NCBI RefSeq assembly: GCF_910592395.1
Contig: NC_088322.1
Coordinates: forward strand, 8,241,431-8,305,430
Direction of reading: 5' to 3'
Source: Lineus longissimus
Taxonomy: Eukaryota > Nemertea > Pilidiophora > Heteronemertea > Lineidae
Length of the DNA: 64,000 bases
The number at the start of each line of letters is the position of its first letter. Position 1 is the stretch's first letter. Positions 21,436-34,440 of the stretch are shown here, in pieces. A program made the position numbers and the translations under genes. Under the pieces are notes generated by a model that was not told the origin of the DNA, ran no database searches, and worked only from the letters and a program-made list of their open reading frames with translations.

Positions 21436-22100
21436 GATGAACTAAATAACTGGTGTGACATTGTTGTGGATTTGGTGGTGTGCAGCTGGAGGAGTGGACA
21501 ATGTCACAACCAGGGTTCCTACATTATGTAGAGTGGAACCTCCGTTAGTAGACACCTCTCTATTAAAGACAACCTTTCCAATAAGGACACTGGTTTTGGT
21601 CCCAAATTGGTTGTTTCCATTCAATTTTGACTTCTCTAATCAGTCTTTGGGTGTTCCGAATGCTTGACACATTTCGAACATGTTTTGGTTGGAAACAACC
21701 CTACAGTCTTGCACTTATGGCTGAATGAATGACAGTGCATTTTCGTGTAAGCTCGGTGACGAAATGCTGCGACACTATTCGTCACCAACATGCTTGATGG
21801 GTGGTGCCATCTGCACAAAGGACGATGAATTAAATAACTGATGTGACATTGTCGCTGCATTTGCAGGTGTCCACATCGAGCAGTAGATGATGTCACTACA
21901 TGTACCAGGGTTTGTACTTTCATATACAGTGGACCTACTTTTTGTGGACACCTTTCTATTGAGGACAACCTCTTTAATAAGGACAGTAGTTTTTGGTTCC
22001 AAATTGGTTGTTTCCATTCAACTCGACTTCTCAGTTTAGGACACCTCTCTGTTAAAACATCACTTTTCAGTCCCTGGGGCATTTCTGGAAATTTCATGCT
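21436..22100. repeat. Two tandem copies of a dispersed repeat
   Basis: Units at about 21436-21670 and 21828-22100 share gtgacattgt, then a cctccgttagtagacacctctctattaaagacaacc-like part and caaattggttgtttccattcaa. The style (rounds of gacacctctctatta) is that of a dispersed repeat common in marine invertebrate genomes. There is no coding capacity. Confidence 0.65.
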
Positions 22101-22704
22101 ATAGAGCAATTGGTTCAGCTAAGTGACAAGAACAGTACTATAAGACGGTTTTAAAAAGTTGAAAATTATTTATTTAAATGACATATGAATGGTTCAGCAG
22201 TAATTGGCAGTGAGCATTATGTAATGAAATATGATTTACATAATATAACATTTTTGTGACAAATAGTACAGATGATGGATAAATCGATACAGTGGATAGC
22301 TGTTAGAATATGCAATACATCCAATAGCATTTGTTTTTATTGAGATTTTGCGAGAACCAAGTGGTATTTTGACAAGATAATAGAAAGCCAATAACACTAC
22401 AAGAACATGACTTCAATACATTGACATTGTAGTACTTGGTATACTAAAAATATTCAAAGATGGGTATCTTGAGTTAAAGTACAAGATGTATGAATGAAGG
22501 AGGCACTCGGGTAAGAAATGGTGTCGCTAATGAAAGATTAGAATTAAGACATATCTCTCTATTTCATGTGGTGTACTGACAAATGGTGCAGTTTGTTAGC
22601 AATTTTGTACATAGTTGGTGTGTCATGTTTATTCATACATCTTGCTATATAAAAGCGAGTGAGAGAGGCATTGTGACATTAGAGTGTTGTATATCTATAG
22701 AATA
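22101..22704. other. AT-rich spacer
   Basis: No gene or element recognised. Confidence 0.5.
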
Positions 22705-22894
22705 TGTGACCCGTCACAGCAAAACCAGGTACATGTCGCACAGAAGATGAGCCTAAATGACACCAGGAGATAATGGAAGAAATTGATGTGCTCATATTTT
22801 ACAAAAGGCAGACAATAGATAAATGAACAAACAGTCCGTCTCAACCTGCCAAGCTCAGAGCGACATGCGCCTGGTTTTGCTGTGACGGGTCACA
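22705..22894. mobile_element. 190-bp MITE, copy 1
   Basis: Starts tgtgacccgtcacagcaaaa and ends with its inverse. The TIR is about 35 bp with two mismatches, flanked by TA on both sides. A second 190-bp copy in the opposite orientation lies at 40165-40354. TA flanks suggest a Tc1/mariner-type parent. Confidence 0.85.
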
Positions 22895-23205
22895 TATACA
22901 AAGTTTACATAAAACAAGATTTGTATGTTTATTTAGGAGGAGTACAAAAGTTGTATATAAAATGCCGACTTCATAATGATTTATAGGACACAAAATTTGA
23001 CATGACAGCATTTTATAAGATATGAATAATCTATAATGAGAATAGTTTTGTAGCACCAATGATTTGAAAATACTGAATTTATTTATTGCATGAATAGAAC
23101 ACAAAAAACAGGATGATTACATGATTGTCACATGCGTGAAATATATTCTCATGGATGGGCATTGGGAACAAAAAGAATTGCTAATTACTGAGTACTAATT
23201 TCGCA

Positions 23206-23520
23206 CACTTGAAAATATATGGACATTGACTGTCACTGGTAGTGGTAGTAGAGTAATTACATGCCATCAGCAGCACTAATTCAGACAGTTTTCGCTGTGC
23301 TTCAGTAACTGACTGGAATGACTAAGTTTGATTGTGCTGAAATGATACATAATAACGTACATTGCATAAACAAAATGATTACAAGATTTGTACGGTCTTG
23401 AAATATATGGACAGGGACAGTCACTGGAAGTTTGACATGCCATCAGTTGCACTGCTCCCGACAGTTTTCACTGTGCTTCAGTAACTGACTGGAATGACTA
23501 AGTTTGATTGTTCTGTATTT
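23206..23520. repeat. Tandem duplication of about 180 bp
   Basis: Segments at 23206-23345 and about 23385-23520 share gaaatatatggaca, catgccatcag and a long run through cagtaactgactggaatgac. Non-coding. Confidence 0.75.
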
Positions 23521-24799
23521 GCCTCAATTTGGATTTTGTGAACAAAAGTTACTAACCTTGTGTAATTGAAGTGTCGAATTCGCCTTGGTCGAAATGATAA
23601 TACAGTAAATAAATCTATTGAATGTTGCTGAAAAGAAAACATTTACTACGTTAGAAGCCATGTACATGATAACACCACCACCACCATTATCAATATCATC
23701 ACAAGTCAACTGGGGAATATGTGTGATATTTGTTCAAAACTTGCGTATATGGTATTTGCAGGTCTATTGTATTGTAACATATTTTTCACTTTCAAAATTA
23801 ACTTTTTTACTAGAAATTATGAATCAATACTAACCGTAAGAAGCGTATGAAATTACAGAAGGCCTTCGTCGAAAAATGTAATGTACTTGTACTCATTCGT
23901 GTCATTAAACCTGAAAGCAGCACAGCATAACAGTGAAATTACCGTGACATCAATGGATGTCAAACTAACGTAGTGACGTAAATTTGAATTCGAAGTGCAC
24001 AATTTCACAATTAAGGTTTTGAACACATTGAGAACTGAAAAACTTCATACAAATGCTTTCACACCAATGATATGATTGTGGCGCTCCTGATGAGGTATCG
24101 CCCTCTGCTAAGCAGCTTTGGTCGTAACTAGGGTAAATGTTTTTTTCAAGTGATATGAGCGATGCAATACCTTAGTTACCACCAGCGCCACGTAGCAGTC
24201 AATGAAGTTGTGCTGGTACCCCATTAACGTCATGCTTCAAATTTGAAGAAATTAATATTACCTTCATCAAGTACGTAATATTACACCAGGCCTTTGTCGA
24301 AAATGTAGATCTCGAAGTCTAACTGCAATGAAAGAAAACATCAATGTGACAATATGGTCTACTATTTATGAGGGGGAGAACGGGTATTTTCGGGACACTG
24401 GGATGGGCCGAAAATAACTGTCGGGATTCGGGATAGACACCCTTTTTTAGCGGGATTCGAGACAAGCCGTGTTTTGCGTCACGATTCGGCTAAAATTGCA
24501 TATTGGGAAACGGGATAAGCCTTTTTTCCTAACGGGACGTCGAGACAGTTACCCCCCCCCCTTCCCCGTTCCCACCCTCATAACATGTAGCATTGATTGT
24601 ATTGTAGGCCTATTGTTACTCACAATCTATTTTTTTGTAATTGATACTGGTAGTATCAATGTGAAATATGCCACACGTTGGGAGCATGCAAGGCCTAGTA
24701 CAATACACCATCATCACAATCAAATATTTCAATAATACACTGTCAACGAGAGTGAATGTTCAACCATCAATCACGTGCATTGTAGTGTAGCCTACATCC
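23521..24799. other. Non-coding stretch
   Basis: No gene supported. The part 24360-24560 consists of inexact cgggat(t)cggg-type repeats followed by a C-run. Confidence 0.45.
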
Positions 24800-24805
24800 C
24801 CCATG

Positions 24806-25636
24806 TATGGCAAGCCAAAGCGGAATTTATTCAAGACTTTAGAATTACCATTCAAGAAGTTAAATATAAGTTCAAGAAGGAAATATATGTTCAAGACTAA
24901 AATATGTTCAACCTTGAATCAAATGTTTTCAACCTTGAATAAAATATGTTCAACCTTGAATAAAATATGTTCAACCTTGAATAAAATATGTCCAACCTTG
25001 AACAAAATATATTCAACCTTGAACAAAATATATTCAAGACTCACGTGACCATATTCAAGACGCACGTGACCACAAAATTGATGACGTAGAGCGTAGAATC
25101 TGTGGTACTTCCGATGCGTTCTGTTTCACGACAGGCATTGCGCATTTTCAACCTATAATTTGCCTGATATGTCTGTGAAACATGTATCGACTCTGACATT
25201 CACTCGGCATCCATGTCATGATGTGTAGGATTACAGTACATGTCAGGTGTAGGCGGCTAGGTACGTGTACAACCATGTGTCAAAACCTCGTGCGAACAAT
25301 TCGAGCTCCGAAACGCAACACAAGTACCATGGGTTCGGGAAAGTCCGGACGCGGGTTCGGGAAAGTCCGTAAAGCATCAAAACATGAGCAACTACGTCAT
25401 CAATTTTTGTGGTCACGTGCGTCTTGAATATGGTCACGTGAGTCTTGAATATATTTTGTTCAAGGTTGAATATATTTTGTTCAAGGTTGACAATATTTGA
25501 TTCAAGGTTGACAATATTTGATTCAAGGTTGACAATATTTGATTCAGGATTGAACATATTTTGGTCTTGAACATATATTTAACTTCTTGAATAGTAATTC
25601 CACGGTCTTGAATAAATTCCGCTTTGGCTTGCCATA
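24806..25636. mobile_element. Fold-back element with minisatellite arms (831 bp)
   Basis: It starts TATGGCAAGCCAAAGCGG and ends with the exact inverse, with CCCATG directly repeated at both outer sides (24800-24805 and 25637-25642). The left arm (to about 25088) and right arm (from about 25393) are inverted repeats. Each contains a run of 21-bp units of the type ttcaaccttgaataaaatatg (about six left, about five right). Both arms also carry a cacgtgacc motif twice near their inner ends. The unique centre is about 300 bp. The translated (STLNKI)n frames are only the repeat. Confidence 0.88.
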
Positions 25637-25959
25637 CCCATGACGGCTTGCGCCCCGCTGACACACGAGCACATGGCTGAGCCAATCCATCGCCTATACA
25701 CTACTTTACAAAAATCGACACCTACTGAAACTTTCACTAATTATTCTCGGAAATGTACTTTATCGTTACATCAATAAATGCACATTCGAATTTCAAAACT
25801 ACCACTTATTTTTGCCGTGAAACTGACCTGAGTTATCGAAACACCGTCACTACGAAAAGAGGAAGAAGCAGGTCCGCATTTATCGAAATATTGCTAAATA
25901 ATATGAGGAAGGCTCAGGCCTTGATAGGGAGCTCTTCGTTAATAGGGATGGTGAGCGAG

Positions 25960-26125
25960 AAGACTCGGTGGGGGGGGGGGGGGGGTATATAGTTAGGATG
26001 ATGCCATCATGGCAGTTTACCGAAGAAGCAGTTGGCTAGCACACAATGTCAATGATTGATGGCGAGTAGTTGGTGGGTGGGAGAGGGGGGATATAGTTAG
26101 GATGATGCCATCATGGCAGTTGATC
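25960..26125. repeat. Tandem repeat with G-run
   Basis: A 16-base G-run (25970-25985) is followed by tatatagttaggatgatgcc; the same phrase recurs near 26090 after a shorter G-rich part. The unit is about 110 bp, in two copies. Confidence 0.75.
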
Positions 26126-26519
26126 CAATAGACGCTGTCGCAGTATAGAAAATAAGTGGGGAGAATGTGGGAAACTAAACACAACAGGAGAAGGATAGGT
26201 ATTTTTGCCCGGAGATAAGCATAATGATCCCAAGACCCAAGTGTAATTAAGATTTATATTCTAATTCAAAAAGACCAACGTCGCCTAGACATACAGTCAT
26301 GCATAGACTGATGTAGCACAATGCATGAGACACCCTGTATAACGCAAATTTGAAAAAATTTCACCTCTATGCCTTATAACTTCAAGATTAACACCTGATC
26401 ACTTGGTCAAACTTGGTCAGATGTATTCTACAATACAAGAGACATGCTATTCAGAAATGTATTGGTTTGTGTGAGAGTAACGTACTGCCAAGTCTACAGC
26501 CGCTGGAACAGGGGTATGC

Positions 26520-26700
26520 ATGAAATGACGTCGCGTCATTTTTGGAGGCAGGTAGGCCTGGCCTCCGCACCGGCTTGTGAGACCTGAGGGTAGCGCGTGC
26601 GTTTGAGTTAAGTGCGCATGCGCTTTCTACGGAAAATTAAAATGGCCAGTGTTGTGGACGAGTGGTTTCAGGTTTCACGGTAGGATTTTGACATGGAAAC
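26520..26700 (+). promoter_or_regulatory. Candidate promoter and first coding exon
   Basis: A local CpG-richer segment carries a perfect NRF1 site TGCGCATGCGC (26613-26623) and a CRE-like tgacgtcg (about 26527). ATG at 26642 is in good context (aaaATGGC) and opens 12 codons (MASVVDEWFQVS) plus two bases before a donor-like GTAGGA at 26680. No convincing next exon was established; a partly open region (26815-27000) may hold remains. The gene is unknown. Confidence 0.35.
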
Positions 26701-28150
26701 GGGGAAATAGACATTGAGACCAATGTACTTTCAAGATTATTGCATTATTAATGGAACCAGACCGTTGACATATTGTCACACCCCATGATATTGACGAAAT
26801 CGTCGTCGAAACGGGCAGCCCCGGACCGATCATGTTGGTGCGCTTGAAACTACGGAAAAGTTAGCAGACGGAAAATCTTTTGCGGAATTTTGCCAGTTCA
26901 AAGCACGATTTCGTCGCGGAAAGAGAAAAATAATCTCTGGCAGCGATGCAGCTTGTTGTTTAATGCATTTCGATTCGCCCCAGGGTATCGTTACACTTTG
27001 ATTCGGCCCTGTTTTGACGAAATCTTCAACCGAACAGCGGCTTCTCTGCGTAAACATCGTAGCGTCCCGCTGAATTGTTTGGAAAAAGAAAATCTCTCCC
27101 CAGGTAAATTGCTGTGCATTAGCGTATACGATTTGCGTGCAAAAATGTCACCTGGTTGCAGAGGTTTTCTGGTTCCGGTCAACCGGGTCAAGTTTTTTTC
27201 GTTGACGGTATACACACACGCATTCGACCCTTAACCATAAAGCTCGCTTAAGAGCTCCCTATAATTGTCAAAATGTCGACCAAATTACCAATTAAATCAC
27301 AATAAACTTATCAAATGTTCACTCATGCCTTTGGGTGAAAAAATACTGATTTTTCAATCATTCTCAATTTTACAAATCACCAATCACAAAAAGAAATAAT
27401 GATGCAATTACCCAAAATAGATGAGATTTGACCACTGGTATAATTCCTCCATCTTGGATATCGGCATCGTCACCACCACTTCAAATTCTAAAGTCTTATT
27501 CAGGCCTAATATGTGTCACCTGCTGTGGTAAAATGGCTTGTTTTATCAATAAATAACAAAATATGATCTTTGTAAATAAAATCGGAGATCTTCTGGTGTG
27601 TTTTTATGTGAATTTATTACGAACTATCAATGCAGCGCAGGGCAGCCATCGTGTTCTCATGCGTAGTGGCGATGCGATAGCCATCCGCGGCACTGCTTTT
27701 CAAGATGGTGGCAATTGCCCAGTGCTAGAGGCGTTGTAAGGAAAATTGAGAACAGGCCCCTAATGAATGAACTCTCAACGATATCGATATATTTTCGTAA
27801 TTCCAGCACAACTGTTCAACAATGAACGTCCACCGACAATCCCACTTAACGAATATTAATATCAATTCATATCATGTATCTTAAAACGCTTTTATTTCAT
27901 TTTAAAAAGAGTTATCGAGTGAACGATGACCTCCTACCGTACCCTCGAAATAAACAGCCAAAATGACCACAAAAACACCTTTTTAGAAAAAAACAGCGAT
28001 TTTTACGAAATAAATGTCATCAGAGACGAAACTAGACACTAATTTAGCTAGGTATGCACAGTAATAGTACCTGAAGTGATCGATTTCAAGGAGAAAATAC
28101 ACTGAAAACAACTTTTCAGGAACAGAAATAAGATCACATTGTGAATAATA
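26701..28150. other. Stretch without an established gene
   Basis: Contains an open region of about 60 codons near 26820-27000 (ending ...DSPQGIVTL) that could be exon debris. Otherwise nothing was recognised up to the next array unit. Confidence 0.4.
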
Positions 28151-28198
28151 GAGTACGATACACGATCTAGACTTAGAGTAGGTTACTCTAAGATCTGA

Positions 28199-28499
28199 TG
28201 TTTGTACACTAATGCCGATTCCTTGAAAACAAGATTAACGAACTCTCTTTGGTAATCAAGACACTAGTGCCATACATCATAGCTGTAATCGAAATGACAC
28301 CGAATAGTGTAACAATTGATGCAAACGATGTGAATATAGATGGGTATACTCGGATTAGGAAATTAGATAAAGGCAGGGGTATTGAAATATTCGTTCCAGA
28401 AGGAGTACGATACAAGCATTTAGATATACATATCAGACATCTGCCACAACGCGACACTGAAGCGCTCTTTATTTACCTAAATAGGTTGATCAGCTGATA
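28199..28499 (+). pseudogene. Decayed LINE endonuclease N-terminus (copy 2)
   Basis: Best readable of the first two copies: PYIIAVIEM, DANDVNIDGYTRIRKLDKGR, GIEIFVPEGVRYKHL. A frameshift separates it from the CLYTNADALK start. Part of the array unit upstream of methyltransferase B. Confidence 0.7.
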
Positions 28500-28624
28500 A
28501 ACGTCCTTTATGAATATGGACCACTCTGTTTGCAAGTCAAATATTTAAGCATCTGTTTCGGGTGGAGGCCAACAATTTCCAATTTCAATTTCCATGACCT
28601 AAACGATTTTTAAAAATATTATCA

Positions 28625-28698
28625 TTGAACAGACCACCTGGCAATATTGATCCAACCACTCAATGCTCCGCCGCTTCTTTTATGACTGTGAGTGTTAG
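28625..28698 (+). other. 5' non-coding exon, methyltransferase B
   Basis: Same segment and donor (gtgagt at 28699) as for copy A. Confidence 0.55.
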
Positions 28699-29338
28699 GT
28701 GAGTAGCCTACTATGTATGGTCTTATCTACCCAGTCAAGTACAGTAGAACCTTCCTTGGTCATTAAAAACAAGTCACACCATTCTGCAGAGACAAGTTCA
28801 CTTCGAATTTCCTGGGAGGGATATTGGAATTTGGATCAACAAACTGTGTTGGACTGTTTAAGGCCAGACGGGGTGCTTATGTTGCATACACCTAGTACAG
28901 CTAGTAGATGCCTCTCATACGACAACACAGTATGTTACTGTAGGCCTAAGTCACAAAGCAGCTAAATAATTGTGGCTCTATAATTGTTGTCAACGCACTG
29001 CGTTTTCACCGTGCACTTTGTGTATTAGCATGTATTTATTGTACTTTGTACGAATAAACATATATATAAAAGCAATTAAATCTCTCTCAAAACAAAGTGA
29101 ATGCAAATTTCAAGGGTAGGAGTCAGTTCTTTGTATTCCCGAAAACAGCCTCCCAGATTTTAAATCGACATTAACTTCATCTTGAAGGAGTTTTAATTGA
29201 TTTTGAATTTCAGGTCCAAGCCAAAAGGGTGTTACCTATTTCCAACCCTTAACCGATTCATAAGCCACCGAACCTTTACAGCATGACTGAACCTAACAAT
29301 ATACATTATTTGTCCGTTTTCAGCAGTTCGCATTCGAC

Positions 29339-31207
29339 ATGTGGAATAGACTTGTTCAGACCATGCTGATTGAAAGACTGTATGGCATAGATAGAATAGC
29401 AAGAAATTTCAGCAGACCAGAAAGTGGCATATTTGGAGCCATTATCTCGGTAAGGTTGGGACACAGCCGAATGAGAAGACTGATCGTTAAAAATACACAT
29501 TATAGGCCATGTCTGTCTTATCCATAAAGTGGTCTGAATAACGTGGTGGTCCGAAGAACATGCTGGACAGAAGTGAAAAATAATCGTCGCATCTTTAAGT
29601 CTCTGCCCTAATCACAAAGTAGACTGTAAACATGGTAACTAAATGGGTTGGAGAAATTATCGTCATATCCCCTAAGATGAATACCATGAATAGAAATCAA
29701 TGTCCCGTTAAAAAAAGGGATGGATTGATTAAGGTGCATGGACAATGTACAAGGTACAATGTACATGTACTATCATACCCTGTATGAAGGCATGATAGTA
29801 TCTCTGGATTTTCTTTCTTGTAATTAGCACCATTTGCCTCAAATTCCGGTGAGCAAAGCCATATTCATATACAATTCAGCTTAATAGGTGCAACTTATTT
29901 AGTATGGAAGCATGAAAGTGGATCTTTTGACCCTCTTCCCCTTTAGATGGTTAAAATGTACAATGACACCTGCATGGTCCCACCCTTTAGACACATACTA
30001 ACTGGACGGCACCTTATACCAGGAGATGCCATGGAGGTTAGTTATCAGTTACAATATTAATTATTCACTCATTACAGTACCTTCTAAAGAAAGTCAACCA
30101 GCCTTTTGAAAGAAATGCTGTCAAACATCTTGACGTCCGGCCCAATCATACTGTCCTTGAAATCGGCTTTGGACTCGGTTACGGAATCCAGCATGTCCTC
30201 GATATCATTAAAGGTAACATGGTCTTTACACATTATTTTATCCAAGAGTCTGTATTTTGCTGATACAATTTGCCTCTGCATTAATGAGGGAATTCTAATA
30301 AGAGGTATTGATTATGATTTTACAAGGACGATCATCATTCATTGTTGGCCAATATGCAATAAGGTTTTGGAATGCCCAATCAACACAGACAATTACCAAA
30401 AATGAATAGACCTTAAATACGGAGGCCCTCAAACGTGCTTTCTATTGTCCGCAAAGATAACTGACCCCCGCCCCATAGCCTCATCAACAAAGTATATCCA
30501 TGTATATAGTTTGTTTCTTACAGCGTCGTCCCCAATAAAATGGCTAGTCAGACTTGGCTCATGCGACACTCTTTACTTCCCAAACTCCTATCTGTAATGC
30601 CAAGCGCCTGGCAGAAATCAGTAGCTACAAGCTAACCAACGGGCCGCAACAGAAAGAGCTCCAAAGGGGCTCATCCTCTGACCTTCTGTTTACGAGGCGA
30701 ATGCCTTGACCACTGGGCCGAGTGGGTCGGTATATTACAAGTACTTCGTGTCTTGTTTTGACAGAAGGAGACGGTTCTGTTCATGGCCTGGACATCTCAG
30801 ACGAAATGGTCAGAAGAACGACGAGACGTTTCCAAAAGGAAATCAAGGACAAAAAGGTCAACATTTGCATTGGGGACGTGGCATCCATGCCTTATGAAGA
30901 CAACACATTTGACAGAGTATTCCATACATGTTCTTACTTCTACTGGCCAGATATGGATGAAGCAGCCAAGGAGATCTACAGGGTGATGAGAAAAGACAGC
31001 GTCATGGTTACAATAATGGTGCCTGATAAGCTAAAATGGGCAGTGAAATACGGAGCGCTGAAATATGGAGACCCAGATCAAACACGCTATATTGACGCCC
31101 TGAGGAAAAATAACTTTGTTGATGTTCAAGTACAGGATTTTTATGACGCAGAGGATTGCCAGCACCCATGGTACCAGGCGACTTTTGCCTATGTGAAGAA
31201 GAAATGA
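29339..31207 (+). CDS. Class I SAM-dependent methyltransferase, copy B (229 aa, 3 exons)
   Basis: Exons 29339-29449, 30078-30213 and 30765-31207; 690 nt, same phases as copy A, no stops. All SAM-binding motifs are present (VLEIGFGLGYG; VHGLDIS; IGDVASMPYEDNTFD). It differs from A by scattered substitutions, for example Gln-Pro-Phe for Leu-Pro-Ile early in exon 2, and Asp-Cys-Gln-His near the C-terminus. Intron 1 lacks about 400 bp present in A but shares the right half of A's LINE-tail insertion. Intron 2 carries a degenerate tRNA-like SINE segment at 30600-30728. Confidence 0.92.
30600..30728 (-). mobile_element. Degenerate tRNA-derived SINE head in intron 2 of copy B
   Basis: On the minus strand the part 30680-30728 matches the tRNA-like sequence seen better in copies C and D (box A ggcccagtggt; CTCGTAA loop). 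The 3' half is rearranged. Confidence 0.55.
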
Positions 31208-31819
31208 ATCTTTCTTTATTATATCATGTTTAGGCAACGCCAATTTAATATTTTGGATAGCGGCCTGAAAGAACCTATCCGCTGAATGTGGGGAAACTAA
31301 CTTCATACCACCCACCAACCAGTGTCAAAAGTCACGTGTTGACACTAACACGTGAATTTTATAGTGAAAAACACTTGTCTGGTTTGAATTTCATTGATAT
31401 AGAAAACGTAAGTTTCATTTACCCCATAACCCCAACAAGTTAGTGCCCGTCATTTCGGTGCCTGACATTAACATTAGTAATTTTTTTCGCGGACACTAAT
31501 TTTTATTACACAGTTGTATCAGATTCCATTGATTTTTGAAATTGACCCTAAGTGTTTTTTAGGTACATGTATTTTAATTTGCGACTGCAATGGGGAATAG
31601 AACTGTGATGGGCACATATTTCAGTAATTCTTATATAAAAGCCCTACTCATAATTTTAAAGCCCCAGCACATAATTTATTCCAGACTTTATCTATTAAAT
31701 GTATGTAAAAGATGTAGAAGCTGAATAAAAGTAGGATAGAAATAGCAAATACTGTTTTGGAGTAACTATAAATGTAAACATGTTCCAGTTTGTCAAATTT
31801 CTTGGAAATGCATCAGCGC

Positions 31820-33832
31820 AACAGTGAACGAGAACTGGACAACCTTGAAGGGAGCAATCATGGATGCAACCAAACGTCACGTCCCACAGAAGACAGTTAA
31901 GACAGGAAGCAAGAACTTACCATGGGTGACAGAAGCTACAAGAAGATCGATCAGGAAGAAGAACAGACTATTCAAAAAGATGAGGAAAAAACCTTCTGCA
32001 GCCAGTAAGACAAAATATAAGGAGCAGAAGAAGAAGACCAGGAGGGACTTGTACCAAGCCCACAGGAAGTACCTCACTGACACGCTCAACCTTGAAAACA
32101 GAAACACCTTCTGGAGATACGTAAAGTCACAGAAGAATGACAATAATGGAATCTCACCATTAAGACAGGATGGGAAGCTACACACTAAGCCAAGAGAGAA
32201 AGCTCAAATACTGAACAACCAGTTCAAGTCAGTATACACCAAAGATCAAATAGACGATATCCCGACCCCAGCTGGGGACAAGAAACCAAGCATAGAGGAG
32301 CTACACATCAGTGAGGAGGGGATTAATTGAGCACTACTTGAAAGAATCAACCCAAAGAAAGCCAGTGGACCAGATCAACTGCCCAACCGAGTGTTAAAAG
32401 AAGCAGCAACCGAGATTGCACCAATGCTGACAACGATCTTTCGCACTTCCGCCAAGACAGGAGTCCTCCCAGATGACTGGAAAAAGGCCCATGTCACACC
32501 TGTGTTTAAGAAAGGGGACCGTCATGCAGCGTCGAATTACAGACCAGTCTCACTCACATGCGTGTGTAGTAAGCTTATGGAACATGTTATCAGCAGGCAC
32601 ATAAGGGAACACCTAGACACCCACAATGTGCTGTCGCCGGTACAGCACGGGTTCAGGAGATCACATTCATGTGAAACGCAGCTTTTTTGGCCACAACACA
32701 CGACCTTTTAGGCTTTAAGGACAAAAAGACTCAAGTCGACATAGCGGTGCTGGACTTCAGTAAGGCCTTTGACACTGTCCCCCACAAGCGCTTGTTGAAG
32801 AAACTCAGCCACTATGGGGTAGACGGCACAATCTTTAAATGGATTGAGGAGTTCCTTATGGGTAGAACGCAGAAGGTAGTGGTAGAGGGAGAGAAATCCG
32901 ACATAGCAACGGTGGATTCTGGGGTTCCCCAAGGGTCAGTTTTGGGACCTTTACTCTTTTTGCTACATATAAACGATCTACCAGATGTGGTACTATCAAT
33001 AATTCGACTCTTCGCGGACGATTGTCTCCTATACAGGCCAATCAGGACTATAGAAGACCAACACGCTATGCAGCATGACCTGGCTGAACTAGAGAAGTGG
33101 GCCACCAAGTGGGGGATGTCGTTTAATGCTAGTAAATGCTACATCATCCGAACAAACCCTTCCAAGCGCTCCAGTCTACAATACCTTTACGAACTGAATG
33201 GTCATGTTCTGCAAGAAGTCGGCTCCTCCCCATACCTAGGCCTCACCCTCTCGAGCTCTCTTACATGGGACGACCACATCAGTAAAACCCGTGCAAAAGC
33301 CAGCAGCACCCTTGGGTTTGTCAAAAGGACACTTAAATTCGCACCAAAAGAACTTAAGGCAATTGCATACCAGACACTAGTAAGATAACGACTGGAATAC
33401 GGCAGCATCATATGGGACCCGCACAAGGCAAAACTCATAAAAGATCTAGAAAGAATCCAGCGACGAGCAGCCAGGTTTGTATGCAGTGACTACAGCAGGC
33501 ACAGCAGTGTAAATGATATGAACACAAATCTTGGCTAGGATACCCTCGAAAAGCGCAGGAGAGAAAATCGAATTAAAATGCTGCATAAAATCGTAAACGA
33601 CGAAACTGGTCTTAACAAGGAAGACTACATAACACCAGGACCCCAAAGAACTAGAGCAAAAAACGCTAACAAACTTTTTGTGATCCGTACCGCAACGGAA
33701 GACTTCAAAAACTCCTTTTTTCCACGAACCGTGGTTGACTGGAACTAGCCAGCGCCACCAGTAATATCTACCTACCCCTGTGCCATCAATACGCGAAACG
33801 CGGTCAGGCACAGTACCATTCAAGATTCAAGA
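31820..33832 (+). mobile_element. 5'-truncated CR1/Jockey-like LINE (RT part)
   Basis: 2,013 bp inserted in the array intergenic module, which resumes at 33833. The 5-bp AGCGC is present on both sides (31815-31819, 33833-33837). It carries a lysine-rich linker and then RT: HVTPVFKKGDRHAASNYRPV, LDFSKAFDTVPH (motif A), SGVPQGSVLGPLLF (motif B) and IRLFADDCLLYR (motif C), followed by the C-terminal region RRAARFV...SFFPRTVVDWN. In-frame stops near 32328, 33386 and 33535 and a frameshift near 32690 inactivate it. It ends in two ttcaaga units. The endonuclease is absent. Confidence 0.9.
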
Positions 33833-34133
33833 AGCGCCATCACAATTAACTCATTCTTCCTTTGGCAGAAATCGGTACTAAATATATTAACATAATCATT
33901 ATCATTTTACTGTCACCACTTGTAAAATAATACGCGAGGTTTAAAAACGTTTTACAAAGTTACTCATCCGCAGTAGGAAATAGCAATTACAGAACAACAT
34001 TCATCCTTTATCCCTGCTTATGGATCACATGCTAATGTTAAACTGTGGTTCTGTTCGTTGATGGTGGATTGGAACTAATAAAACAAAAGACGATACACGA
34101 TCTAGACTTAAGTAGGTTACTCTAAGATCTAGA
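33833..34133. repeat. Array intergenic module, right part after the LINE
   Basis: Continues the module interrupted at 31819 (compare 14510-14792). Confidence 0.85.
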
Positions 34134-34305
34134 TGTTTGTACACTAATGCCGATGCCTTAACAAATAAGATTAACCAACACTCTTTGACCCTGTGCCACA
34201 CATCATAGCTGTAACCGTAATGAAATCGAAGAATGTAACAATAAATATTGATGCAAACGATGTGAATCAGATTATCAGTGGGTATACTCGGATTAGAAGA
34301 AAGAA
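34134..34305 (+). pseudogene. Decayed LINE endonuclease N-terminus (copy 3)
   Basis: Reads CLYTNADALTNKINQHSL, then a stop; later phrases match DANDVN and SGYTRIR. Together the three copies recover the classic Tyr-Thr-Asn-Ala-Asp-x-Leu-x-x-Lys start of LINE endonucleases. The array ends just after this point. Confidence 0.65.
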
Positions 34306-34334
34306 ACATCTGCCAACCCACCCAATATTCTAGC

Positions 34335-34440
34335 GATTGAATTGCTATTTATTTTCAACCATGAAGAAATTGGCCACCCTCGATTGTCCTACAAGATGGT
34401 TGACTGTATGACACAATCATCAAAATGCTTACAAAAAAAG
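34335..34440. repeat. Left flank repeat P
   Basis: About 105 bp, nearly identical to 37019-37120. It ends in acaaaaaaag at the insertion point of the element that follows. Confidence 0.85.

Noticed and set aside
24890-25045. Regularly spaced 21-bp repeats resembling a CRISPR array
   Set aside because: Repeats are directly abutting without unique spacers, lie in the arms of a fold-back element, and the DNA is animal nuclear.
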